Notes: a model not told the origin generated them from the sequence alone. Positions 1-9,580 are shown, counted from the stretch's first letter. The stretch: DNA of 64,000 bases from Pseudomonas viridiflava (GCF_900591205.1 NZ_UUPU01000027.1:62001-126000); one strand, 5' to 3'. Numbers and translations: made by a program.

Positions 1-1224
1 CGGCTCGGTGGCGTCCCAGGTCTGCACGCCGTCGACACAGTTGTCGCAGTGGCCACACGGCTCGGGCATGTCTTCGTCGAAATAGGCCAGCAGGGTCTGG
101 CGACGGCAGCGGGTTTCTTCGCACAGCGAGAGCATGGCATCGAGCTTGTGCTGCTCCAGGCGCTTGTGGCGCTCATCGCCTTCGGAGTTCTGCAGCATCT
201 GCTTGAGCATCACCACGTCTTGCAGGCCGTAGACCATCCAGGCATCCGCCGGCAGGCCATCACGGCCAGCGCGGCCGGTCTCCTGGTAATACGCCTCGAG
301 GGACTTGGGCAGGTCCATATGGGCCACGAAGCGCACGTTGGATTTGTCGATACCCATGCCGAACGCAATGGTCGCCACCATGATCAGGCCCTCCTCGTTG
401 AGGAAGCGCTTCTGGTGGGCGGAGCGCGTTTCGTTGGGCAGGCCGGCGTGGTACGGCAGCGCCGGGTAGCCTTGCTCGCAGAGGAACGCGGCCACTTCGT
501 CGACCTTTTTGCGCGACAGGCAATACACGATGCCCGCATCGCTGCGCCGTTCGGACAGAAACGCCAGCAACTGCTTGCGCGGCTGCTCCTTGGGCACGAT
601 GCGGTAGAAAATATTCGGCCGGTCAAAGCTCGACAGGAAGCGCTCGGCGTTCTGCAAATGCAGGCGCTCGACGATTTCCTCGCGGGTACGTTTATCGGCG
701 GTGGCGGTCAAGGCGATGCGCGGCACGTCCGGGAACAGCTCCGCCAACTGGCCCAACTGCAAATATTCGCGACGGAAATCGTGGCCCCATTGCGATACGC
801 AGTGCGCTTCGTCGATAGCGAACAGCGCAATTTCCAGGCTCTGCAAGAAGGCCAGCATGCGCGGCTGTACCAAACGCTCGGGAGCCAGGTAGAGCATTTT
901 CACTTCACCGCGCTTGATGCGGGCGGCCAGGTCGCGCTGCTGCTCGGCGCTCAGGGTCGAGTTCAGGGAGGCGGCGGCGACGCCCAGCTCTTCAAGAGTG
1001 GCAACCTGGTCGTCCATCAACGCAATCAGCGGCGACACCACCACAGCGAGGCCATTACGCAACAGGGCCGGCACCTGGAAGCACAACGACTTGCCACCGC
1101 CGGTAGGCATCAATACCAGTGCGTCACCGCCATTGGCCACGCGCTCAATGATTGCACCCTGGCGGCCACGAAAACTGTCGTAGCCGAAGATGTCTTTGAG
1201 GACGCGTTGAGCCTGCTCGAGCAT
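1..1224 (-). CDS. recQ: ATP-dependent DNA helicase RecQ (C-terminus cut by window edge)
   Basis: This is a superfamily 2 3'-5' DNA helicase of the RecF recombination and replication-repair pathway. The first 408 codons are present; RecQ is normally about 600-710 residues, so the end of the zinc/winged-helix region and the HRDC domain lie outside the window. Visible motifs are Walker A PTGGGKS (about residues 40-46), DEAH at 138-141 followed by the RecQ-specific aromatic-rich loop [10 protein letters not shown], motif [14 protein letters not shown], and the zinc-binding cysteines ending CGHCDNC. The ATG at 1224 is the natural start, since the family alignment begins just after it. It is divergent from the YecA gene at 1502. 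Confidence 0.96.
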   Translation of the reverse strand, partial: MLEQAQRVLKDIFGYDSFRGRQGAIIERVANGGDALVLMPTGGGKSLCFQVPALLRNGLAVVVSPLIALMDDQVATLEELGVAAASLNSTLSAEQQRDLAARIKRGEVKMLYLAPERLVQPRMLAFLQSLEIALFAIDEAHCVSQWGHDFRREYLQLGQLAELFPDVPRIALTATADKRTREEIVERLHLQNAERFLSSFDRPNIFYRIVPKEQPRKQLLAFLSERRSDAGIVYCLSRKKVDEVAAFLCEQGYPALPYHAGLPNETRSAHQKRFLNEEGLIMVATIAFGMGIDKSNVRFVAHMDLPKSLEAYYQETGRAGRDGLPADAWMVYGLQDVVMLKQMLQNSEGDERHKRLEQHKLDAMLSLCEETRCRRQTLLAYFDEDMPEPCGHCDNCVDGVQTWDATEP

Positions 1225-1501
1225 GTAAAACTCCAAAATGGTGCCGAAATCCCTCTGTACAGGCTGGCCGAAATAACCCGACTTCACGGGAAATAATCCG
1301 TAAGCGAAGTTTTCACGGGTGGGCGCTTGGCCTGCAGGGGCATCACAAAACGCGGCAGTATACCCGAGCGTTACTCTGCAAAGGGCGCCACTGACGAATA
1401 GCGGCTGCTATCTAAAACCTGGCAAATATGCAGTGCGGCTGGCCTGGACGCTCAAGAAAGCCTAGAATTCGCGCATCGTTTATTCCCAAGGTAGCCCTTC
1501 A

Positions 1502-2089
1502 ATGTCCTTCGCTGAGCAACTAACCCGCCTGCAAGCCTTCCTCGACGCCGATGAGCTGCATGACGAGGCGCTGGACTACGTGGCCGCCCACGGCTACCTG
1601 ACCGCCCTGTCGATCTGCGCCGATGTGGTGCCCGACCGTGAATGGATCGACGCGCTGTTCGCCGAAGAGCCGCACTACGCCGACGCCGCCCAACGCGAAG
1701 AAATCGAATCCACCCTGCTGGCCCTCAAGGCCCACATCGGGCGCCAGCTGGCCTCCGATGAGGAATTCGAGCTGCCCTGCGAGCTGGACCTGGGCGAAGA
1801 GCCGGATGACTCCGACCTGCGCGGCTGGTGCATCGGCTTCATGGAAGGTGTGTTCCTGCGCGAAGCCGCCTGGTTCGAAACCGCCGAGGAAGAAGTCAGC
1901 GAAATGCTGCTGCCGATCATGGTTGGTTCTGGCCTGTTCGACGACCAGCCGGAGTTCTCCGACATCGCCGCCGACGCCAACCTGATGGACGACATGATCG
2001 TACAGATCCCGGAAGCCCTCACCGCCTTGTACCTGCTGTGCAACGCTCCTGACGAAAAACCGGCGATCCTCAAGCCACGTCACCACTGA
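1502..2089 (+). CDS. YecA/UPF0149 family protein
   Basis: This 195-residue acidic protein matches the YecA/YgfB (UPF0149) family by its all-helical pattern and by the motif WCIGFMEG near residue 110. The SEC-C metal-binding tail found in some YecA proteins is absent. The cellular role of the family is poorly defined, so I give none. The start is the ATG preceded by a run containing AAGG. It is followed at once by the DUF454 gene, so the two probably share a transcript. Confidence 0.85.
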   Translation: MSFAEQLTRLQAFLDADELHDEALDYVAAHGYLTALSICADVVPDREWIDALFAEEPHYADAAQREEIESTLLALKAHIGRQLASDEEFELPCELDLGEEPDDSDLRGWCIGFMEGVFLREAAWFETAEEEVSEMLLPIMVGSGLFDDQPEFSDIAADANLMDDMIVQIPEALTALYLLCNAPDEKPAILKPRHH

Positions 2090-2100
2090 GTCGGTTGCCC

Positions 2101-2505
2101 GTGACCCCCATGGGCAATCGCTCACTGCTCCTGCGCTACGGGATGCTGGCCATCGGCTGGCTGAGCGTAGCGTTGGGGGTGATCGGCATTTTCCTGCCGG
2201 TATTGCCGACCACACCCTTCCTGCTGCTCGCCGCCGCCTGCTTCGCTCGAAGCTCCCCGCGTTTCTACCATTGGCTGGTGGAACACCCGCGCCTGGGCCC
2301 GTGGATCAAAGACTACCTGGACGGCAATGGCATCCCGCTCAAGGGCAAGGTCTACGCCATCGGCTTGATGTGGCTGAGCATCGGCCTTTCCTGCTACCTG
2401 GTGCCGCTGCCGTGGGCCCGTGGCTTTATGCTGACCAGCGCCGTGCTGGTGACGATTTACATCCTGCGTCAGAAAACCCTTCCTGCAAGAGCTGTCGAGC
2501 CTTAG
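2101..2505 (+). CDS. YbaN-like DUF454 inner-membrane protein
   Basis: This small integral membrane protein of about 134 residues has the DUF454 signature: a first hydrophobic helix leading to FLPVLPTTPFLLLAA, then CFARSSPRFYHWL, and two further C-terminal helices. I chose GTG at 2101, which has GAG at 2088-2090 about ten bases upstream. TTG at 2095 and ATG at 2110 are in-frame alternatives. It sits 11 bases after the YecA stop codon, so the two are probably co-transcribed. No biochemical function is established for the family that I know of. Confidence 0.8.
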   Translation: MTPMGNRSLLLRYGMLAIGWLSVALGVIGIFLPVLPTTPFLLLAAACFARSSPRFYHWLVEHPRLGPWIKDYLDGNGIPLKGKVYAIGLMWLSIGLSCYLVPLPWARGFMLTSAVLVTIYILRQKTLPARAVEP

Positions 2506-2659
2506 CGAGGCTGCGAAAGGATCACCTCGGTGTCACCGCAGAACCTCCAAGCCCGACAGCTTACACACGACCTTGGTCGACACTGACTAACCCCAGGCAT
2601 TCTGCGAGACTGTGCCACCGGGCCTGGAATGCCTGGGTGTTCTTATGCTCGGAGTTACC

Positions 2660-5600
2660 ATGACGCTGTCCAGCGGGCTGATCGCCGCCGTTGCCCTGGC
2701 CTATATGGCCATTATGTTTGCCATCGCCTTTTACGGTGACCGCCGTCGTGCGCCCTTGCCGCCACGCATGCGTGCCTGGGTGTATAGCCTGTCACTGGCG
2801 GTTTACTGCACCAGCTGGACCTTCTTCGGCGCCGTAGGCCAGGCCGCCGAACAACTGTGGGCATTTTTACCAATTTACCTGGGACCGGTGCTGCTACTGG
2901 TGTTGGCACCCTGGGTGCTGCAGAAGATGATTCTGATCAGCAAGCAGGAAAACATCACCTCCATCGCCGACTTTATCGCCGCCCGCTACGGCAAATCCCA
3001 GTCCCTGGCCGTGGTGGTTGCGCTGATCTGCCTGGTCGGCGTGCTGCCTTATATTGCCCTGCAGCTCAAAGGCATTGTGCTGGGGGTAAACCTGCTGATC
3101 GGCTCCGGCCCCGACACCACCGGCACCCGGGCGCAGGATACGGCGCTGATCGTGTCGCTGGTGCTGGCGTTGTTCACCATTGTATTTGGTACACGCAACC
3201 TCGACGCCACGGAGCACCACCGTGGCATGGTGCTGGCGATTGCGTTTGAATCGCTGGTCAAGCTGTTCGCGTTTCTCGCGGTCGGCGCATTTGTGACCTT
3301 CGGCCTGTACGACGGCTTCGGCGACCTGTTCAGCCAGGCCATGCTCGCGCCGCGGCTGGAGGAGTACTGGAAAGAAACCATTAACTGGCCATCAATGGTG
3401 GTGCAGACCGGCGTGGCCATGATGGCGATCATCTGCCTGCCACGGCAGTTTCACGTCACCGTGGTGGAGAATATCGACCCGCAGGACCTGCGCCTGGCCA
3501 AATGGGTGTTTCCCGCGTACCTGATCCTCGCCGCGCTGTTTGTAGTACCGATCGCCCTCGGCGGTAAGATGCTGCTGCCGGGCTCGGTACTGCCGGATTC
3601 CTACGTAATCAGCCTGCCCATGGCCGAAGCGCATCCGGCGCTGGCCGTGCTGGCGTTTATCGGCGGTGCGTCGGCGGCCACCGGCATGGTGATCGTCGCA
3701 AGCATCGCCTTGTCGACCATGGTGTCCAACGACATGCTGCTGCCCTGGCTGCTGCGCCGATCCAGCGCCGAGCGCCCGTTCGAAGTGTTCCGGCACTGGA
3801 TGCTGTCGGTGCGCCGGGTCAGCATCGTAATCATCCTGCTGCTGGCGTATGTCAGCTACCGCTTGCTTGGCTCCAGCGCGAGCCTGGCGACCATCGGCCA
3901 GATCGCCTTTGCCGCCGTGACCCAACTGGCGCCGGCCATGCTCGGCGCGCTGTATTGGAAGCAGGCCAACCGACGCGGCGTATTTGCCGGCTTGGCGGCG
4001 GGCACATTCCTGTGGTTCTACACCTTGGTCCTACCGGTTACCGCGAAAAGCCTGGGGTGGTCCCTCAGCCTTTTCCCCGGACTGACATGGATGCATTCCC
4101 ACCCGCTGGGCTTGTCCGTCACGTCATTGACCCTGGGCACCGTGTTCTCCCTGGCGGGCAACTTCACGCTGTTTGTATGGGTGTCGATGCTGTCGCGCAC
4201 CCGCGTGTCGGAACACTGGCAAGCCGGGCGGTTTATCGGCCAGGAAATCAGCCAGCGCGCCAGTGCCCGCTCGATGCTGTCGGTACAGATCAGCGACCTG
4301 CTCAGCCTCGCCGCACGCTTTGTCGGTGAAGAGCGCGCCCAACAGAGCTTTATCCGCTTCGCCTACCGCCAGGGCAAAGGCTTCAACCCCAACCAGAATG
4401 CCGACAACGACTGGATCGCCCACACCGAGCGCTTGCTGGCCGGTGTACTCGGCGCATCGTCGACCCGGGCGGTGGTGAAAGCGGCTATCGAAGGGCGGGA
4501 AATGCAACTGGAGGACGTAGTACGGATCGCCGACGAAGCGTCGGAAGTGCTGCAATTCAACCGGGCATTGTTGCAAGGGGCTATCGAGAACATCACCCAG
4601 GGCATCAGCGTGGTGGACCAGTCCCTCAAGCTGGTGGCCTGGAACCGACGTTATCTTGAGCTGTTCAACTACCCCGACGGGCTGATCAGCGTGGGCCGGC
4701 CGATTGCCGACATTATTCGCTACAACGCCGAGCGCGGCCTGTGCGGCCCGGGCGAAGCCGAGGTGCATGTGGCGCGCCGCCTGCACTGGATGCGCCAGGG
4801 CCGTGCGCACACCTCCGAACGTTTATTCCCGAACGGGCGGGTGATCGAGCTGATCGGCAACCCGATGCCCGGCGGCGGTTTCGTCATGAGTTTCACCGAC
4901 ATTACCGCGTTCCGCGAAGCCGAACAGGCACTCACCGAGGCGAACGAGGGCCTGGAGCAGCGGGTGACCGAGCGCACCCATGAGCTGTCGCAGCTGAATG
5001 TGGCGCTGACCGACGCCAAAGGGGTTGCCGAGTCTGCCAGCCAATCGAAAACCCGCTTCCTGGCAGCCGTCAGCCATGACTTGATGCAACCCCTGAACGC
5101 CGCACGCCTGTTCTCGGCCGCCCTCTCCCACCAGAACGAGGGCCTGTCCAGCGACGCCCGGCAACTGGTGCAGCACCTGGACAGTTCGCTGCGTTCAGCC
5201 GAAGACCTGATCAGCGACTTGCTGGATATCTCGCGCCTGGAAAACGGCAAGATCAACCCGCAGCGCCAGCCCTTTGTACTCAATGAGCTGTTCGACACCC
5301 TGGGTGCCGAATTCAAGGCGCTGGCCCAGGAACAGGGTTTGCGCTTCCGCCTGCGCGGCAGTCGATTGCGGATCGACAGTGACATCAAGTTGCTGCGACG
5401 GATTCTGCAGAACTTTCTGACGAACGCCTTCCGTTATGCCGACGGCCCGGTGCTGCTTGGCGTACGCAGACGCAAGGGCGAGCTGTGCCTGGAGGTGTGG
5501 GACCGTGGCCCCGGCATCCCGCTGGATAAACAGCAGGTGATCTTTGAAGAGTTCAAGCGCCTGGACAGCCACCAGACCCGTGCCGAAAAAGGTCTGGGCC

Positions 5601-6130
5601 TGGGCCTGGCGATTGCCGACGGCCTGTGCCGCGTACTCGGCCACCGTTTGAGCGTGCGCTCCTGGCCGGGCAAAGGCAGCGTGTTCAGCGTGCGCGTGCC
5701 GTTGGCGCGCAACCAGGCCAGCCCGCAGCGGCAGGCCGCCGTGGAAAACGGCCAGCCGCTGAGCGGCGCACAGGTACTGTGCGTGGATAACGAAGAGAGC
5801 ATCCTGATCGGCATGCGCAGCTTGCTCACGCGCTGGGGCTGCGAGGTGTGGACCGCCACCGACCAGGCGCAATGCGCCGCGTTGCTGGCAGAGGGCGTAC
5901 GCCCGCAACTGGCGCTGGTGGATTACCACCTGGACCACGGCGAAACCGGCACCGAACTGATGGGCTGGCTGCGCGCACAACTGGCGGAGCCGATTCCCGG
6001 CGTGGTCATCAGCGCCGACGGTCGCCCCGAGATGGTGGCCGAGGTGCATGCGGCGGGGCTGGATTACCTGGCCAAGCCGGTGAAGCCGGCGGCGTTGCGG
6101 GCACTGCTGAGTCGGCATTTGCCGCTGTAA
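2660..6130 (+). CDS. Hybrid sensor histidine kinase with N-terminal sodium/solute-symporter domain, PAS and receiver
   Basis: This is a 1156-residue membrane signalling protein. Residues 1 to about 490 form a multi-helix domain like the sodium:solute symporter family. A PAS-type sensor follows (around 650-760), then a short coiled coil. Next come a HisKA domain with H-box AVSHDLMQPLN (phospho-acceptor His806), an HATPase domain with GPGIPLDKQ and GLGLGLAI, and a C-terminal receiver with acceptor Asp1088 in LALVDYHLD and conserved Lys1139. The PAS/HisKA half resembles the NahK/ErcS' group and the whole layout resembles PA3271 (recalled). I chose ATG 2660, with GGAG five bases upstream, over upstream in-frame codons. 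No dedicated response regulator lies beside it. The ligand is unknown; the symporter part may sense or transport it. Confidence 0.92.
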   Translation: MTLSSGLIAAVALAYMAIMFAIAFYGDRRRAPLPPRMRAWVYSLSLAVYCTSWTFFGAVGQAAEQLWAFLPIYLGPVLLLVLAPWVLQKMILISKQENITSIADFIAARYGKSQSLAVVVALICLVGVLPYIALQLKGIVLGVNLLIGSGPDTTGTRAQDTALIVSLVLALFTIVFGTRNLDATEHHRGMVLAIAFESLVKLFAFLAVGAFVTFGLYDGFGDLFSQAMLAPRLEEYWKETINWPSMVVQTGVAMMAIICLPRQFHVTVVENIDPQDLRLAKWVFPAYLILAALFVVPIALGGKMLLPGSVLPDSYVISLPMAEAHPALAVLAFIGGASAATGMVIVASIALSTMVSNDMLLPWLLRRSSAERPFEVFRHWMLSVRRVSIVIILLLAYVSYRLLGSSASLATIGQIAFAAVTQLAPAMLGALYWKQANRRGVFAGLAAGTFLWFYTLVLPVTAKSLGWSLSLFPGLTWMHSHPLGLSVTSLTLGTVFSLAGNFTLFVWVSMLSRTRVSEHWQAGRFIGQEISQRASARSMLSVQISDLLSLAARFVGEERAQQSFIRFAYRQGKGFNPNQNADNDWIAHTERLLAGVLGASSTRAVVKAAIEGREMQLEDVVRIADEASEVLQFNRALLQGAIENITQGISVVDQSLKLVAWNRRYLELFNYPDGLISVGRPIADIIRYNAERGLCGPGEAEVHVARRLHWMRQGRAHTSERLFPNGRVIELIGNPMPGGGFVMSFTDITAFREAEQALTEANEGLEQRVTERTHELSQLNVALTDAKGVAESASQSKTRFLAAVSHDLMQPLNAARLFSAALSHQNEGLSSDARQLVQHLDSSLRSAEDLISDLLDISRLENGKINPQRQPFVLNELFDTLGAEFKALAQEQGLRFRLRGSRLRIDSDIKLLRRILQNFLTNAFRYADGPVLLGVRRRKGELCLEVWDRGPGIPLDKQQVIFEEFKRLDSHQTRAEKGLGLGLAIADGLCRVLGHRLSVRSWPGKGSVFSVRVPLARNQASPQRQAAVENGQPLSGAQVLCVDNEESILIGMRSLLTRWGCEVWTATDQAQCAALLAEGVRPQLALVDYHLDHGETGTELMGWLRAQLAEPIPGVVISADGRPEMVAEVHAAGLDYLAKPVKPAALRALLSRHLPL

Positions 6131-6150
6131 AAAGCCCCAACTCATTGCCC

Positions 6151-6222
6151 TGTGGGAGCTGGCTTGCCTGCGATAGCGGTAGCGACTGACACACCCTCAT
6201 CGCAGGCAAGCCAGCTCCCACA
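6151..6222. repeat. REPIN, GGCTTGCCTGCGAT type
   Basis: Two REP units in opposite orientation (TGTGGGAGCTGGCTTGCCTG and its complement) enclose a short variable spacer. The element lies between the convergent kinase and rmuC genes and could fold into a long hairpin in either transcript. Confidence 0.93.
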
Positions 6223-6233
6223 AGAGCCATGTC

Positions 6234-7727
6234 TTATTCAGGTGAATGCGCCACGCCATCCGCATCGGTCATCGCCCGCTCCAGCAGATCCGCCGGCAGG
6301 CTTTTGCTGGCGCGGGCCCCGAGCAATCTTAATTGCTCGGTGCGGCTGACCAGATTTCCGCGTCCATCTGTCAGCTTGTTCCGCGCCGCGCTGTAAGCCT
6401 TGTCCAACTGCTGCAGACGGTTGCCCACTTCGTCCAGGTCCTGGATAAACAGCACGAACTTGTCGTACAGCCAGCCGGCGCGCTCGGCGATTTCCCGAGC
6501 GTTCTGGCTTTGCCGCTCCTGCTTCCACAGGCTGTCGATCACCCGCAACGTGGCGAGCAAGGTGGTGGGGCTGACAATCACGATATGGCGGTCAAAGGCT
6601 TCCTGAAACAGATTGGGCTCAGCCTGCAGCGCTGCGGAAAAAGCCGCTTCGATCGGCACGAACAGCAACACGAAATCCAGGCTGTGCAGGCCCTCAAGGC
6701 GCTTGTAGTCCTTGCCGGCCAAACCTTTGACGTGATTGCGCAGCGACAGTACGTGCTGCTTCAGAGCCGCCTGGCCGATCACCTCGTCATCCGCCGCCAC
6801 GTACTGTTGATAGGCGGTCAGGCTGACCTTGGAATCCACCACTACTTGCTTGTCGCCGGGCAGCATAATCAGCACATCCGGCTGGAAACGCTCGCCGTCC
6901 GGCCCCTTGAGGCTGACCTGGGTCTGATACTCGCGGCCCTTTTCCAGGCCGGCGTGCTCCAGCACCCGCTCGAGTATCAGCTCACCCCAGTTGCCTTGGG
7001 TTTTCTGCCCCTTAAGGGCGCGGGTCAAGTTGGTGGCTTCGTCTGACAGGCGCAGGTTCAGTTGCTGTAGGCGCTCAAGCTCCTTGGCCAGGGAAAAGCG
7101 CTCGCGGGCCTCATTTTGATAGCTTTCTTCCACGCGCTTTTCGAAGGATTGGATGCGCTCCTTGAGCGGGTCGAGCAATTGACCCAGGCGTTCCTGGCTG
7201 GTTTCGGCGAAACGCTGCTCGCGCTCGTCGAAGATCTTGCCGGCCAATTCGGCAAATTGCGCACGCAGCTCGTCTCGCGACCCCTGTAGGTCGGCGAGGC
7301 GCTGTTGATGGCTGTCCTGTTGCTCGCGCAGTTCGGCGCGCAAGGCGGCCGATAGCGCGTCGAGGCGGCGCAATTCGGTTTCCTTGGCGCTACGGTCGAG
7401 GTTCCAGGCGTGGGCGGCGTCGCGGGCATTGTCGCGGTCGATTTGCAGCAGTTCGACTTCGCGGCGCATTGCGGCCAGGTCGGCTTGCTTGGCGGCATTG
7501 GCCTGGCTCAGGTCGCTGATCTCATCGCGACTGGCATCCAACTGGGCAGCAAGCCCTTCCTGGGCCAGTTGCGCGGTGGCCAGACGCTCTTCGAGCAGTT
7601 CCCAGCCGGTCATGCGCGCGGTCAGCCGCCGCTGAATCTGCCAGCACAGGGCCAATAAAGGCACTGCAGCGCCAGCAAGACCCAAGGCAATACTGGTCCA
7701 GTCAAAAGCCATAGCCATTTCTGCCAT
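6234..7727 (-). CDS. rmuC: DNA recombination protein RmuC
   Basis: This 497-residue RmuC protein has one N-terminal transmembrane anchor (about residues 8-27), a long coiled coil rich in Glu, Gln and Arg to about residue 200, then the conserved nuclease-like RmuC domain. That domain includes GNWGELILERVLEHAGL, QPDVLIMLPGDKQVVVDSKVSL and the FVPIEAAFSAAL stretch. RmuC limits inversion at short inverted repeats in E. coli, which may matter in a genome full of palindromic REPINs (inference). I chose ATG 7727; GTG 7730 is directly before it, and no good ribosome site is visible. Confidence 0.93.
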   Translation of the reverse strand: MAEMAMAFDWTSIALGLAGAAVPLLALCWQIQRRLTARMTGWELLEERLATAQLAQEGLAAQLDASRDEISDLSQANAAKQADLAAMRREVELLQIDRDNARDAAHAWNLDRSAKETELRRLDALSAALRAELREQQDSHQQRLADLQGSRDELRAQFAELAGKIFDEREQRFAETSQERLGQLLDPLKERIQSFEKRVEESYQNEARERFSLAKELERLQQLNLRLSDEATNLTRALKGQKTQGNWGELILERVLEHAGLEKGREYQTQVSLKGPDGERFQPDVLIMLPGDKQVVVDSKVSLTAYQQYVAADDEVIGQAALKQHVLSLRNHVKGLAGKDYKRLEGLHSLDFVLLFVPIEAAFSAALQAEPNLFQEAFDRHIVIVSPTTLLATLRVIDSLWKQERQSQNAREIAERAGWLYDKFVLFIQDLDEVGNRLQQLDKAYSAARNKLTDGRGNLVSRTEQLRLLGARASKSLPADLLERAMTDADGVAHSPE

Positions 7728-7773
7728 CACCGAAAAGGAGCAAGGTTAACCAAGCACAGGGCCGGAGGACAGC

Positions 7774-8097
7774 TCAGTCTTCGACCTGGCCCAGTTCGCG
7801 TTGGGCGCGACGGTCCCCGGCGCGAGCGGCCAGGCGCAGCAGGTCATGGCCGATGCGGCGGTCGCGGGCGTTGCCGCACTCACGGCACATCAACTGACCC
7901 AGGCGGCTCTGTGCGGCAACCACGCCAGCACGGGCCGGCTGCTTGAGCAAACGCCCGGCAAAGTGCTTGACGTTGGTGTTGTGGCCCAGGCGCGGGCTGT
8001 CGAGCAACCACAGAGCAACTTTCAAAGAGAAGCGCTTGGGTACGGTAACAATCTGAGGGGTGTCGGTAACAGAAGGTGATACTGAGCGAAACTTCAT
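7774..8097 (-). CDS. Small Sel1-repeat-like protein
   Basis: This basic protein of 107 residues ends in Sel1/TPR-like helical repeats: RAGVVAAQSRLGQL, RIGHDLLRLAARAGDRRAQRELGQ. Such repeats usually mediate protein contacts. There is no signal peptide or membrane helix. I chose ATG 8097; an upstream in-frame extension to 8256 is possible but has an unusual composition and no family support that I can see. It lies 46 bases upstream of rmuC on the same strand. Confidence 0.75.
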   Translation of the reverse strand: MKFRSVSPSVTDTPQIVTVPKRFSLKVALWLLDSPRLGHNTNVKHFAGRLLKQPARAGVVAAQSRLGQLMCRECGNARDRRIGHDLLRLAARAGDRRAQRELGQVED

Positions 8098-8553
8098 AAA
8101 GCACTGCGGGACAGAACGGAAGGCGCGCCACTCTACTCTTTTTTTCCTACAGGTAAAGCTGAAAAAACCCTGCACGCCCGTTCTAGAGCAAGCGCTCGGG
8201 ACAATCCACAGAAGCTGTGGATAACTCAGTGGACAACCCCCGTTCAACTCGCGCAAAGGCCCATGGAATGGGGGCCGCAGTCAAACTGACGATTTTTTCA
8301 CCAATAAAAAAAAGCCAGATTTTTCATTGACTTAAATTTTCATTGCAGGCAAACGACGGCCTGGCATTGCAGTTGACAGCCTGGTTACACATCCCGCAAC
8401 TAATGTGCACAAGTACCCACTCGCGGGATTATCCCCAGCGTTATTTGCAGCGACGGCGCGCAAAAATGTTACCGATGACGTAGGACAGAGCCTTTTCAAA
8501 TCTTTCCAGGCTCGCCACACTCAGCGGCCTACAGCGAGACGGTGGGAGGGTCG
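8098..8553. other. Intergenic region with one DnaA-box match, no convincing gene
   Basis: This stretch of about 455 bases is AT-richer than its surroundings and separates divergent genes. It holds a perfect 9-base DnaA-box consensus on the minus strand (TGTGGATAA at 8216-8224), a T/A-rich block around 8290-8345 and no ORF with coding character. It presumably carries promoters for both flanking genes. Confidence 0.5.
8216..8224 (-). promoter_or_regulatory. Isolated DnaA box match
   Basis: TGTGGATAA is the complement of the consensus box TTATCCACA. A single box is expected now and then by chance, and there is no cluster, so this is not an origin. A half-match ATCCACA lies just before it. Confidence 0.35.
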
Positions 8554-8859
8554 ATGAAAGGAATTCTGGTATTCGCCGTGTTGTTACTGGCTATCTGCGC
8601 GATTTCCCTGGGGATCAACGCGGCACTGCCGTCCCCGGACGGCGCATTGTTTGCCATCGCTATCCTGCTGTCGGCAGCGTTTACTGCCGTAAGCCTGTGC
8701 ATCGAGCTGGGCGAAGGCCGCATCAATGACATGGGCGACGTGATGAAAATGGTCGAGACCGGGCAGTCCTTGCGCCTGACCCTTGCGGCTTATGGGCTGG
8801 GCTGCTCGCTGGCGGCGGCCACCACGGTGCTGGTCTATCGAGGCTTGCTGGGCGGCTGA
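8554..8859 (+). CDS. Small three-helix membrane protein, unknown function
   Basis: The 101-residue protein has hydrophobic helices at about residues 3-22, 31-50 and 76-97, with a short acidic loop (ELGEGRINDMGDVMK) between the second and third. I do not recognise the family. ATG 8554 is preceded by GGGAGGG at 8544-8550, a good ribosome site, which rules out the earlier GTG at 8542. No obvious partner gene flanks it. Confidence 0.72.
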   Translation: MKGILVFAVLLLAICAISLGINAALPSPDGALFAIAILLSAAFTAVSLCIELGEGRINDMGDVMKMVETGQSLRLTLAAYGLGCSLAAATTVLVYRGLLGG

Positions 8860-9302
8860 TTGAAGTTTTTTGAGTAGCACACTTCCCTTCCCAGTTTCAA
8901 TCCGTTACTATCCGCGGCGTTAGTACCAAGCTGAAAGTCAATTCTGGTCGAACAACTCCCCTGAACAACACGGGACCGACCACCTCGATGGTTTCCAGGT
9001 ATCACTTGCGACGACACTGCCTTTGAACAAGCAAAGGGTGTCGCGAAGTCTCAATACTCTGACCGAACCAGCCTGCAAATTGATCAGGATCTTCACCCCG
9101 GGCCCAGAACCTTTGCCCCTGTTGTGTTGCCTGCCCTCCTAAGTACCTACCTGCCAGCCCAAGCGCGCCTAACTTATTAGCGCTTCAAACTGGCTGCTTT
9201 GTTCCAGTCGGGTTCTTCGTTCGATCAATGGTGATCAACGTCACTGGAACGTTTTAACGTTGCACGGTTCTTAACCGTGTCATTTGTAGGAACACCAATA
9301 AT
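8860..9302 (+). other. Long structured leader upstream of the 73-residue gene
   Basis: There is no ORF in these 440 bases. It contains a TACTAT hexamer at 8906-8911 (possible -10 box), a strong interrupted hairpin at 9012-9043 (CGACAC..CCTTTG pairing with CAAAGG.GTGTCG), a palindrome AACGTTTTAACGTT near 9250, and a short hairpin CACGGTT..AACCGTG close to the downstream start. It could be a long 5' untranslated region or hold an unannotated small RNA. Confidence 0.4.
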
Positions 9303-9524
9303 ATGTCCACTATCCACACTCAGGATGCCATTCGCACCCTCACCAACGCTTTTGCTCCAATGAACTGCCTGATCATGGCCGCTCGCAAAGGCTGCTTCAG
9401 CTTCACCCTGGTCAACGAACACGGCATCGCTCGTCACAGCGAACGCCTGTACCCCGATCAATACTCCAGCGCAGAACCGCTGCAGGCCGTGATCGAGCGT
9501 ACCCGTCAGGCACTGGTTGCCTGA
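9303..9524 (+). CDS. Conserved-looking 73-residue protein, unknown
   Basis: This small soluble mixed-composition protein begins MSTIHTQDAI and ends RTRQALVA. No motif is recognisable, but coding quality is good: GC-rich third positions, AGGA at 9287-9290 upstream of the ATG, and a rho-independent terminator right after the stop. The gene stands alone with a long leader, so it is a monocistronic unit. I give no function. Confidence 0.72.
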   Translation: MSTIHTQDAIRTLTNAFAPMNCLIMAARKGCFSFTLVNEHGIARHSERLYPDQYSSAEPLQAVIERTRQALVA

Positions 9525-9547
9525 TCGACCCGAGTCGCTGAAACACA

Positions 9548-9580
9548 AAAAACCCTGTTTAAAAAGCAGGGTTTTTTATT
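9548..9580 (+). terminator. Rho-independent terminator
   Basis: The stem AACCCTG..CAGGGTT is followed by a run of T, 23 bases after the stop codon of the gene at 9303. Confidence 0.9.

Noticed and set aside
49..1296. Long plus-strand frame of 415 codons
   Set aside because: It is the antisense of recQ; the protein has no family character while the minus strand shows all RecQ motifs.
8216..8224. Chromosomal replication origin
   Set aside because: One DnaA box only, with no dnaA/dnaN/gyrB neighbourhood; hda being present further on is not an origin marker.
8098..8256. N-terminal extension of the Sel1 gene on the minus strand
   Set aside because: The added residues are of odd composition and cross the DnaA-box region; ATG 8097 gives the sensible start.
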